From Bacteroidales bacterium UBA1757 (GTDB taxonomy: Bacteria > Bacteroidota > Bacteroidia > Bacteroidales > UBA1402): 22,601 nucleotides of DNA. Within the stretch, counting starts at the first letter, position 1, and each line of letters begins with the position of its first letter. Both the position numbers and the translations under genes were made by a program. The notes under the pieces are model-generated. The model was given only the letters and a program-made list of their open reading frames with translations. It was not told where the DNA came from and made no database searches. Where the stretch lies: the NCBI GenBank assembly GCA_002315625.1, contig DCHH01000016.1, forward strand, positions 31,558-54,158. Direction: 5' to 3'. This document shows positions 1 to 9,200 of this stretch, in pieces.

Positions 1-269
1 GTTTCATGGAGGTTTGAATCCGCACCGACAACAATCTCGCAGTCCGAACCGCGAACTGTAATGTCGCAGTTGTACAGCCTGGTCAATCCCGGGTCAATCA
101 AAACTTTATTCCCTGTCCCGTTAATCGTAACCTTGCACCTGCTCAGGAAAGCTCCTTTACAAACAAACTGGTTACCGTTCCTGATTTTGAAACGGTTATG
201 CATCAACTTCCGGTAAACGGCAGAAAGCAGATTGCGGTTATTGCGAATGAATTCTTTTTTGTTGAACAT
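1..269 (-). CDS. Hexapeptide-repeat acyltransferase-like protein, N-terminal part (cut by window edge)
   Basis: The first 89 codons of a gene that leaves the window at base 1. The start ATG is at 269-267, with one base between it and the stop codon of the upstream AlbA_2 gene. The protein begins MFNKKEFIRNNRNLLSAVYR and then has regularly spaced short strands with Asn/Asp/Gly turns (for example VTINGTGNKVLID and ITVRGSDCEIVVG). This is the pattern of the left-handed beta-helix that opens many polysaccharide O-acetyltransferases of the WcaF/hexapeptide type. There is no signal peptide, so a cytoplasmic role in surface-polysaccharide modification is plausible. The catalytic His and the C-terminal coils lie outside the window, so the substrate cannot be inferred and the family call rests on the repeat pattern alone. 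Confidence 0.6.
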   Translation of the reverse strand, partial: MFNKKEFIRNNRNLLSAVYRKLMHNRFKIRNGNQFVCKGAFLSRCKVTINGTGNKVLIDPGLTRLYNCDITVRGSDCEIVVGADSNLHE

Positions 270-270
270 T

Positions 271-1920
271 TTACGGAATCCAGTTATACCTAGTAGCCCT
301 TGCATTGCCATGGGAAGCAATCAGATGGGTCTTGCAGAGACCTTCAATGAGATTTCGAACTTGCTTTTGGGAAAGGTTACCTGCAAATGCGGCCACAAAG
401 TCACTCATGGAGGCATTGCCCTTACGCCGTATCACATGATAAACAGTCTGAATCAGATTGATTCTATGATGCTGTGCAATACTCCGTACATTTGGTTTGT
501 ACAGCAAATAATTGGAGGAAAGAATATAACCAAAGTAAGAATCCTCTTCTATCAGACCCATTTCCAATAACTTGGGAAAACTCTCCTTGTATGCGGCTTC
601 TACATCCCCTTTCCAAATGTAATGAAGAGTCAGCCAGTCGAAGGTGTTCATTTGTTTCTCCAGATCCTGTTGATGACAAATATCTTGTACAAAGAGATAG
701 AAAGCATCGTCTGGTATTTCGCCATAGAAGCGCAAATCCACCTGGTAATCGTCAGAGTATGAGTAGTCTGGAAGCGGTTTGCCCTCCTTGATACAGTTTG
801 TGAACATAATATCAACACCTTGCCCGCTACGTTCTATCAGTCCGGTCTTTTCTATTACCTCCGCCATTAATCGACTACGTGGAGAACTGTTGACAGTCAG
901 GATATTACCAAGATTTACACCATACGGGAAACCGCCAGGGTTGGAAATTTCCACCATTTCAGGATATATGTGTATGAAAATGTCAGAGCCCATTTGAAGG
1001 CTGCGATGAATCATGGCGTTGATAAGGGCCTCGCGTATCGTTTCCTTGTTAAAGGCAGGGCAATCGAGAATCCGTGGCAGGTCATTGACATGCAAGAGCG
1101 GATTGCAGGCCGGTTGGCCGATGTACTCCCATATTTTTTCGATGGCTGTAAACAGTGGCAGACGGTATTCCTGGCGGGCGCTATAGCGCACCTGACTTTG
1201 GTTGTTCCTGTATTCTATCACCACATTAGCCTGTGGTAAATAGTTATTGATTGCCTCCGATTTTCCCAACAGAAGAAGGGCGGCATATTTCAAATTGCCA
1301 TCATCATCCATCAAAAGCAGGTCTTTTAGTAACTGATGCAAGGGAATAGTGGTCGGATCAGCCCGTTTCTGCTTGTCGGCAATTAGCTTTCGCATGTTTT
1401 CAATGGCCTCAGTATCAAGTTCGTCCATGGTTAGCCCTTTGCATACTCTGGATGAAAAATCCGGATCTTGCTCGGAAATGATGGAGAAGTATTCGGCATC
1501 GTCCATCTCACGCAGGCTTTCACCCACTCGCATCAAGGGAACTCCTTCGAAACGGAGAGCTTTGCCAACGGGGCGTGAAGGGACATTGATGACGAGAACA
1601 CGACGCTGTTTTTCATCGAACAGTTCCTCTGTATGGGTGCGAATATGGAGACGCTGATATATTTCATCTTCAAGGTTGCCAGTCTCATTTTTGGCAAAAT
1701 CGCTACCAACAACTTCATGGGGACGGGCATCAGCCATGCCAAGGACCAAACGCCCGCCTCTCTCGTTTGCCAAAGCGACAATATATCCCAATACGCAATG
1801 CCTACGGTCGCGTGGATCAGTCTTTTGACCTCCGGCAAATGGGTAATTGTGCTCTGCCTTTTTGAACTCAACATGATCCTCGCGCTCGCTGAGATTCTGC
1901 AACTCTTCTATTGTACTCAC
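271..1920 (-). CDS. AlbA_2 (Schlafen AAA_4-like) domain ATP-binding protein
   Basis: About 549 residues, with the layout of the COG2865 family: an N-terminal AlbA_2 domain, formerly annotated as a putative DNA-binding or divergent AAA_4 domain (EDHVEFKKAEHNYPF near residues 14-28, NERGGRLVLGMAD near 53-65), a GHKL/HATPase_c_4-type part (KETIREALINAMIHRS near 292 and VEISNPGGFPYG near 320), and a C-terminal winged-helix-like segment (about 488-549). Such proteins are usually described as putative transcriptional regulators or RecG-like ATP-binding proteins; no specific target is visible here. The open frame continues to a TTG at 1950, but those extra codons overlap a promoter-like TACCTTAG box, and IEELQNLSERED just after the GTG at 1920 looks like the usual family N-terminus, so the GTG start is preferred. 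The stop is one base from the acyltransferase start, which suggests translational coupling. Confidence 0.85.
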   Translation of the reverse strand: MSTIEELQNLSEREDHVEFKKAEHNYPFAGGQKTDPRDRRHCVLGYIVALANERGGRLVLGMADARPHEVVGSDFAKNETGNLEDEIYQRLHIRTHTEELFDEKQRRVLVINVPSRPVGKALRFEGVPLMRVGESLREMDDAEYFSIISEQDPDFSSRVCKGLTMDELDTEAIENMRKLIADKQKRADPTTIPLHQLLKDLLLMDDDGNLKYAALLLLGKSEAINNYLPQANVVIEYRNNQSQVRYSARQEYRLPLFTAIEKIWEYIGQPACNPLLHVNDLPRILDCPAFNKETIREALINAMIHRSLQMGSDIFIHIYPEMVEISNPGGFPYGVNLGNILTVNSSPRSRLMAEVIEKTGLIERSGQGVDIMFTNCIKEGKPLPDYSYSDDYQVDLRFYGEIPDDAFYLFVQDICHQQDLEKQMNTFDWLTLHYIWKGDVEAAYKESFPKLLEMGLIEEDSYFGYILSSNYLLYKPNVRSIAQHHRINLIQTVYHVIRRKGNASMSDFVAAFAGNLSQKQVRNLIEGLCKTHLIASHGNARATRYNWIP

Positions 1921-1939
1921 TGTTTCCCGAATTTTGGTG

Positions 1940-1947
1940 CTAAGGTA
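1940..1947 (-). promoter_or_regulatory. Promoter-like -7 box upstream of the AlbA_2 gene
   Basis: On the minus strand this reads TACCTTAG, one mismatch from the Bacteroidetes -7 consensus TAnnTTTG, and is followed by CACC as in many Prevotella promoters. No good TTG is found 19-20 bases upstream, so the call is weak. If it is real, transcription would begin about 10 bases before the GTG at 1920 and rule out the TTG at 1950. Confidence 0.35.
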
Positions 1948-2099
1948 CAATAATATTCCAAATAGGGCGAGATTTTCCGAATAAATCTTTTCAAAGTGTA
2001 TGTAATTATATGTAATAGGCTGGTTATCAGAGGGCTAAATTCAGAGTTTAGTTTGATACCTGAGTCTTATTCTGGTCAGAGGTTGGCTGGAGGGCAGTG

Positions 2100-2128
2100 T
2101 GGCCCCCACTACTCACCCGTGGGGGCCA
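2100..2128 (-). terminator. GC-rich hairpin after the 341-residue gene, probable terminator
   Basis: GGCCCCCAC at 2101-2109 pairs perfectly with GTGGGGGCC at 2119-2127 around a nine-base loop, and a T-A pair at 2100/2128 extends the stem to 10 bp. It begins 16 bases past the stop of the minus-strand gene at 2145. There is no T-tract after it on either strand, so it may end transcription inefficiently or protect the 3' end of the message. The rest of the 1951-2144 gap shows only AT-rich sequence. Confidence 0.6.
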
Positions 2129-2144
2129 AGAGAGACGGTCGGAA

Positions 2145-3170
2145 TTAATTCTTTGAGAAATAGACTTTTTCTGTTTTTCTGCTTCCATTTGTGAAGACTG
2201 TAACCACAATGTAGAGTTCATCACTCATAAGAGTTGCAACAGGCACTCCCTCGACGGTGTAGTATCTTTGGTGAAGAATATCCATCTGAGTAGTCTCGAT
2301 TCCGTCAATCAGCGTGCCGTAAACCTTAAGGTCATACGCCGGCATGATGGAGTCGGCGGGAATACCCTGCCATCCGCTGAACCGGTAGCCTTCCTGGACA
2401 GGGGCGGCGATTGGACAGATGGTTGCGCCGAAGGCAAGTGAATCGGTGTAGTACGGCTTGTCGTTGAGATAATACCTGATAGCATAGGTGTTGACTGTGA
2501 AGGAACCATATACATTGACATCCCTTTCGGGCATAATGGCGGGAATTTCGCTCCAGCCGCTAAATGTATATCCTTCTTTTGGGGCGACAGAATAGGGAGG
2601 AATCGAATCGCCCATTTTGACACTGTCAACATGAACGGTATTTCCGTCGACGAAATATGTAACAGCAAAAGTGAGGCCGTCTCGAACAGTAAACGTATGG
2701 CTGACATCAGAAAGCTTATGCTCAGCGACATTCATATCGGTGACGAGTATCTTGCGAAGTCCAATTGTGGCATTGCCAAGATAAGAACTGTCGGCTCTTA
2801 CATTCAAATAGACGATTGCCCCTTCGGTTCCGGAAAAATTGTCACTGTTGGAGGAATACGAAACAATTCGGGTAGCTCCATTTGACACCTTGTCATAGAG
2901 GACAGTATGGGTAGAAGACGCCCTTTCGCTCAAAACAATTGAATCGTTTTGTCCTGGGGTGGAAACAAGCGACAACTGTTCAGGCATATACAGGTCAAAC
3001 TGGAATGCAGTGACAGGGGTGTCGTTTGTCAAAGTGACGGCGATTTTTTTTGTCTGACCGCGAACAATGGCAAAGTTTTCAACATCGACGCTTATGCTGG
3101 CGCACAATGGTGCAGATGAAATAAAACACCAGATTGCCAGAATCAATATCCGAAGGGTTTTGCTACTCAT
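2145..3170 (-). CDS. Secreted protein with cohesin-like module and two InlB/Listeria-Bacteroides repeats
   Basis: 341 residues. A signal peptide (about 1-24, ending APLCA) precedes a cohesin-like beta-sandwich at about 25-165, with the motifs VTAFQFDLYMPE and SNSDNFSGTEGAIVYLNV. Two Listeria-Bacteroides (InlB B / Flg_new) repeats follow at about 167-290, each with the EGYxFSGW core (KEGYTFSGW and QEGYRFSGW). The tail, about 295-341, resembles a degenerate T9SS sorting domain (YYTVEGVPVATL, then ELYIV, ending KVYFSKN). It has no dockerin. It is the last gene of the four-gene run and starts 58 bases after the giant leucine-rich-repeat gene, with a perfect hairpin in the gap, so it may be made at a lower level than its neighbours. 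Its cohesin-like module could receive the dockerins encoded upstream; this is inference. No enzymatic motif is visible. Confidence 0.85.
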   Translation of the reverse strand: MSSKTLRILILAIWCFISSAPLCASISVDVENFAIVRGQTKKIAVTLTNDTPVTAFQFDLYMPEQLSLVSTPGQNDSIVLSERASSTHTVLYDKVSNGATRIVSYSSNSDNFSGTEGAIVYLNVRADSSYLGNATIGLRKILVTDMNVAEHKLSDVSHTFTVRDGLTFAVTYFVDGNTVHVDSVKMGDSIPPYSVAPKEGYTFSGWSEIPAIMPERDVNVYGSFTVNTYAIRYYLNDKPYYTDSLAFGATICPIAAPVQEGYRFSGWQGIPADSIMPAYDLKVYGTLIDGIETTQMDILHQRYYTVEGVPVATLMSDELYIVVTVFTNGSRKTEKVYFSKN

Positions 3171-3189
3171 ACTTGTCTAAAATGGAGAG

Positions 3190-3218
3190 CAGGGAACGGG
3201 GATTTGCCCCGTTCCCTG
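3190..3218 (-). terminator. Perfect 12-bp hairpin between the giant LRR gene and the 341-residue gene
   Basis: CAGGGAACGGGG at 3190-3201 pairs without mismatch with CCCCGTTCCCTG at 3207-3218, with loop ATTTG. It begins 10 bases after the stop codon of the giant gene. On the minus strand it is followed by GCTCTCCATTTTAG, which contains only four Ts in a row. It fits a weak or attenuating intrinsic terminator, or an RNA 3'-end stabiliser. The ATG of the next gene follows 19 bases later, which leaves no room for an ordinary promoter after the hairpin. Confidence 0.7.
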
Positions 3219-3228
3219 GAATGGAATT

Positions 3229-6200
3229 TTATTTGATGACAACCTTCTTGTCTTCAACGATGTAGAGACCGGGCTTGTCGAAATAGAACCTGTTCTCACC
3301 TGTCGTCACTTCATACATCATGGATTTGCCGTCGGCGGCAATAATCCGTAAGGTCTGCTGAACCGGAGAACTGATGACCAGCCAGTTCTTTTCCGTCCAA
3401 ACTTCCAGTCTGTCACTGCTGAGGCTGTTGAGTGACGTGGGTGAATGGAGTACAATGCTGGCATAGGAATTGTCAAGAGTGAACTCTGCTCCGGTTTCAG
3501 ATTCAACCATCCTGATGTTGCTGATTTCCAACGATTCTGTTGCAACGGCGGAGAGGGCTTCGAAGTCTATCTTCAAAATGGCCTTTTCGTTGTCATTGAA
3601 ACTGTCATTGTTCATGGAAACGGCAACGATGCGGAGAGATCCGTTTTCAAGGATGGACGAGAACAGTGCATGGCTATTGGAGCGCCTATCAGTCAACGAG
3701 AGAATGGGTTTTCCACTTTCGTCGGTTGCAAAAGCGATGCTTTCTGGCAGTTTGATGTCGCACTGGAAAGCAGAGTAGCTGCGGCTGTTTTCGAGAACCA
3801 CCTCAATGGTCTTTCTACTGCCTTCTTCCATTTCGAAATCTTCAATGAACAGTCTGTCATTCCCGGAGGAAATGGTACCCTTGGTGGAAGTTGTTTTTTG
3901 GGCAACTGATTGCGGATAATTCCTTTCGAGGACAATGTCGATGGTGGAAGAAACATCAGAAATGGTGATATCTCCATCGGCGTTGATATCGGCGGCCTTC
4001 ATGATGAATTTCGGATTCCATCTTTCGAGCATGTAATTGATGCTGGTGGTAGCATCAGCAACTGTGACATCTCCGCTACCGTTACTGTCGCCCAAAGGAT
4101 AGTCGTTGAAGGTGATTTGCGACTTGACATCGGGCACGGTAAACTCATAATTGTTCGGACCGGACACTTTGATGTTTTTGATATTGACCTGATATGGACC
4201 GGCCTCACTGATGTTGGTGATGGGAATCCGGATGATTTCCCCTTCATTTCCTGTGAAACTGTTGTTCTGCAAGGAATAGACAATAACGCGGTAGGCACCG
4301 TCAGAACGCTGTCCGGAAGTGAGAGTATGACCGTTGGCTCTGTCGGACAATTGGATACCGTAATTGTTCCAGGACTCGCCTTGCATCCTGACACCGTCTG
4401 GCAGGTAAATGTCGCACTGGAAACCGTTGACGGGATCCTGATTGTGCATCGAGAGAGAAATGACGGCTTCGTCACCTACAAACGACACAACGTCCTGCGT
4501 AATCATGTAGTAGTCGTTCGACATGATGATGACAGAACAGGTCTGGGTCAGCCCGCCGTCTTCTGTAGTGGCGGTAATGGTAACGGTTCCGGCTGAGATA
4601 CCGGTGATGACACCCTGCTCATTAACCTTGGCAATATCCTCGTTGCTGCTGCTCCAGAGCACTTTCTTGTTGGTGGCGTTGTTGGGATAGACCTTGGCAT
4701 TCAGCTGGAGGGTTTCTGCCACCTTGAGGGCAACGTCAGATTCGGTCAGACGCAGTTCCTTGACCGTGATGGGACCGTCCACATTGAGAAGAACCTTGAA
4801 CGACGAGGCTTCTGACATGTTGGGGGTCTCGAAGGTGTTGCCGACCATCTGGCCGGTAACATCGTTGTCGTTGAAGAGAACCTGCTTGATGCTGACGTTT
4901 TCTTCAGGATTGATGTAGAAGGTAACCGTTTCGTCCTCCTTTACATACAGGCTGGAACCGTCCTTGATTTTGGCATCGCCCTGTGCCGTGGAAGAAGCGG
5001 CGACCCTGGCAATACCTGCAACTCTTTGAGGAGCATTTTCGGGCTGCTCCTTGTCGGCATTGTTGGAGTAGGTGACGTTGGCCCCTTCGTCGATGGTGAC
5101 ATCGATGGAGAGTCTCAACTGGACGAAGGCACCCCATTGGGCTGCGGTGATGTAGTCATAGTAGGATTGTGTCGGAATGGAGAGCAGACACGTTCCGGTC
5201 TTGACGTTTTCAAAGACATATTCACCCAGGTCTGCCGGAGTCCGGGCTTCAGCAGTCAGGTTGGCCAGTTTCTTACAGTTTGCAAAAGCACGCTCTCCGA
5301 TGTTGTTGACACTGGCGGGAAGGTTGACCGTTTCGAGGGCAAGACAATTGTAGAAAGCACGTGACTCGATGGTCCCGAGGTTATTGCATTCCGATAAATC
5401 GACAAACTTAAGGGACGAACACTCGGAAAAGGCATTGTAATAAATGTATAGCAGGCTGTTTGGGAATGAAATGTTGGTCAGACTGGAGCAGCTGCTGAAG
5501 GTGCTTTGGTCTATCCTTTCTGTGTAGGGCGGCAGCAGTACTTTTTTAAGACCGGTGCAGGACTGGAAGGTTCCACAAGGAATCTGATATAGGAATTCGC
5601 AGGCCGACATGTCAACCGTTTCAATTCCGGTGCAGTTTTTAAATGCGTAACCGTCTCCGGACCAGTAGTATTCGCTGCCCATAAACTGGTAGAAGTCAGG
5701 TCGGAAGGTAACTGTTCCGTACAGATTGCGGCAATTAGAGAACGCATGGTCGCCCAAGGAGAGAAGACCGGTGGGCAGGGTCAGTTCCTGTTTGAGAGAA
5801 GAACAATTGTTGAATGCTTGTGAACGGATGACCTGGAGGTTGTCGTTGAAACCGATGTACTTGAGGGAGCTGCAGTTGTTGAATGCACCGTCACCTATGG
5901 AAGTCAGCTGTTCGGGGAAGAAAATGGAATCATTCAGACCGGAACATGAAGCAAATGCCTCCTTTTCGATGGCAAGCAGTTCCTGGGGCAGTTTGACCTT
6001 CATCAGAACCCTCTTTTCGTAGAAGGCGCGTTCGGGGATGGACGATACGTTTGCCTGTGACATATCCAAATTGTAGAGGACGGTCATGTTGGAACGCATG
6101 ACAGCAAAGTCGGTCGCATTGAGCTCGCCTTTGACTTTCAGATGGGTAACCACACCGGCGGCTGTTTTGGCCTGTTCGACCAGGTCGATGGCCAGGTTGC

Positions 6201-9200
6201 CGGGTCGGGTCACTTCAATCTCTACGGCAACTTCCTTGTCGAGGATATTGTATTCGCCCCAGACTTCGTGGTTCTTGTAGGTTTCGGCACGTCCTTCCTC
6301 AACAAAGACGAGCTGAATGCCTTCACCCAAAGATTCCTTGTTGAAAAGTTCTGGAGGGAGATTGGCATGCACTTTTACAATGGCAAGCTGATTGGAAGCG
6401 AAGGCGCGCTCCCCAATGGAAGTGACAGTTGAAGGAATCTCGAGAAGACTGTTGAGGGAATTGCCTTCGAAGGCATATTTGCCTATGGCCTCAAGGTTGG
6501 GAGGCAGGACAACGGATTCCAGACGGCATGACCGGAAAGTGCTTTCTTCAATTACGGTCAGATGCTGCAAATGTGACAAGTCGATGGAGGTCAAGTTTTG
6601 GCAATAATCAAAAGCACCCGAACCAAGAGTTTCCAGCGATTTGGGTAATGATACGGTTGACAAACTTCTACACCAATTGAAAGCATTTTGCTTGATGGCA
6701 GTCAGCGATTGACAATGTGAGAGGTCAATATTGGTCAAGGAATGGCATTCGCTAAAGGCACTATTGTCTAAGGTCTCAATAGTGCTTGGCAACTTGACGC
6801 TGGCCAAATTTTGACAATTGTAAAATGAGTACTCCCCAATTTTAGTAAGGTTGCAGGAGGAAAGGTCAATGGATTCCAGACCGGAATTATAGAATGCCCA
6901 GGAGCCGATGCTTGTTACACTGGAAGGAATCTCGATTTCGGTCAAAGCAGAACAGTTGGAGAAGGTGTTACTTCCAATAGTTTTTAATTGGGAAGGTAAA
7001 ACAACATGTTTCAGATAATTGCAATTGTCGAAAGTGCTGTTCAAGGAAACCAGTCCGGTGCAGTGAGACAAGTCAACCTCCTCAATGTTGCTTTTGTAGA
7101 AGAAATTGCCCAATTCAGTCAGTCCAATGGGGAAGACAAAGTCTTGAAGTTTGCTGCAGTATCTGAACTGGTCGCCGAGTTGGGTAACTTTGGTATCTGA
7201 CAAATCAATCGACTTCAGGGCGGTGCCGGTAAAGGCACGGCCGTTGATGTAGGCCAGTTGATTCAGCCCCTTGAAAGAGACTGTTTCCAGGTTGGAACAA
7301 CCGGCGAAGGCACAATAGCCAATGTTCTCAATCTTTTTGGGAAGCACCACCTCTTTCAGAGTTTTCTTACCCGTTTCGTTGTCCCAGTCGTTCGAAATAC
7401 AGAATGCATATTCCGGCAGGTAGGACATATCGGCATCAGCCATGTCCAGGATGGCCAAATTGGGCATCTCTTCCCTCATGACCTTGAAGTCGTTACTGTT
7501 GAGACGACCCGATACAATCAGATGGGTGATAGCGGCTTTTTGAGTATCGTTGAGCATATTGCCCAATTGACCCTCATTTTCCATGTGGATGGAAATGGTG
7601 GAATTCAAGGTAAACGACACTTCCAGGGTGCTCTCTGCTGAGACATTCTCAATGGTGAGCCGGTTGTCAGCCAAGGTGTTTGTCACATCTTTTCCATTGA
7701 GGATAACCTTGTCCACCAGATAATACCTTTCAGGTTTGATGTCGAAAACGGCTTTCTGATTGACTTTTACATAAATGGAGGTCTGAGGCAGAAGGGTGGT
7801 GCTCAGAATTTCCACGGTGCCGTTGCTGCCGGTTGTCACATTGAACAGCACCACATCGGTCAGGGCAGAAGGCTCTGCGAACTCGACTTCAAGGGTGGAG
7901 TTCCTAGAAATGGCCGGAGTGACGAAAACGGAACCGCCATTCTGCACGACCGATTCCTGCTGGTTGAAGCGGATAGCCTTGACCACATCCCCCTGGGAGG
8001 GCTGGAGGGCAAAGGTGGAGATAGAGGCACTGTCGACTGACAATACACTGCCGGAAGCAATAGTGCTCTCTCCCAAAGAAATCACACCCGAACCGGTTGA
8101 CAATACCTGTAGCTCGAACTTGTTGATTTCAAAGGTGATTTTGATGGTTCCGGACAAATGTGAAAGGGGAATGAGATATTTGCTGCCCTCTGGGGCAATG
8201 GCTTGGCTGTTCAATGTGACAGCCTTGACATGGTATCCACTGTGGGGAATGACCGACAATTCTATCTGTTCGGCAGTAGGATAGTAGGTCTGTCCATTGA
8301 AAATCTCTATTCCATCAATGCTTGCAGCACCATTTTCGTCCAGTTCGACCTTGAATCCGGTTTCGACAATCTTCTCAAAGGCAGACCAGCCGTTCGAAAG
8401 TTTGTAGTCCATGGAACTTCCGATGGGAACATAAAGGGTACAGAGGGCTTTGTCGATACCATTCAAGGCTTCAGAATCTGTCTCAATTGGAACGGAACGT
8501 TGCAAGACAAGAGAACGGAGTGTCGGAATATTTAATGATTCGTTTCCAAGGTGATAGATATAGTCGGGAAGCGAAAGGGATTTGATTGCAGTGTTTCTGA
8601 GAAATCCCCAATCAATATACCAGGAGAAGGGACTGCTCTGGGGGAATGTGATGGTTTCCAGCGAAGTACAATTTTCAAACATGCGATAGGCCTCAAACGA
8701 CTCGAATGTGCACTGGCTCATATCGACTGAAGTAATGCTTGTACAATTACTGAATACGGAATTTCTCAAGACCTTCAGCGAACCGGGCAACTTGACAGCT
8801 CCGGCTATGGAACGGCAATATTTGAAAGCATAATAGCCAATTGTATGAATTATGTCGCCGTAAGGCAGCTCTTTCAGACTAGAGCATTGGTTGAAGGCAC
8901 CATCATATATCGTAGTTATGTTGTCGGTTCCATATACATGCTCCAAGGAAGAACAATTCTGGAACGCACTATTATGAATGGCCGTAACTGAAGCAGGAAG
9001 CGTAACAGTAACGAGGTGACTGTTGTCCTGGAAAGCTTTTTCAGGAATGAGAGAGGTCTCAACGCCAGACAGGTCAAGGTTCTTCAGCCCGACCAGGATG
9101 TTGTTGATGCAACGGTAGTCGGTCTGATTTATCGAACCGGAGACGGTGAGAGAGGTCACTTTTGCCAAATCCACACCTAAAAGGAGAATGTTGTTGTACA

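Noticed and set aside
3910..4596. 228-codon open frame on the plus strand, antisense to the giant gene
   Set aside because: It lies wholly within the dockerin/cohesin-coding part of the giant gene, has no promoter or family-like sequence, and reads as a reverse-frame shadow.
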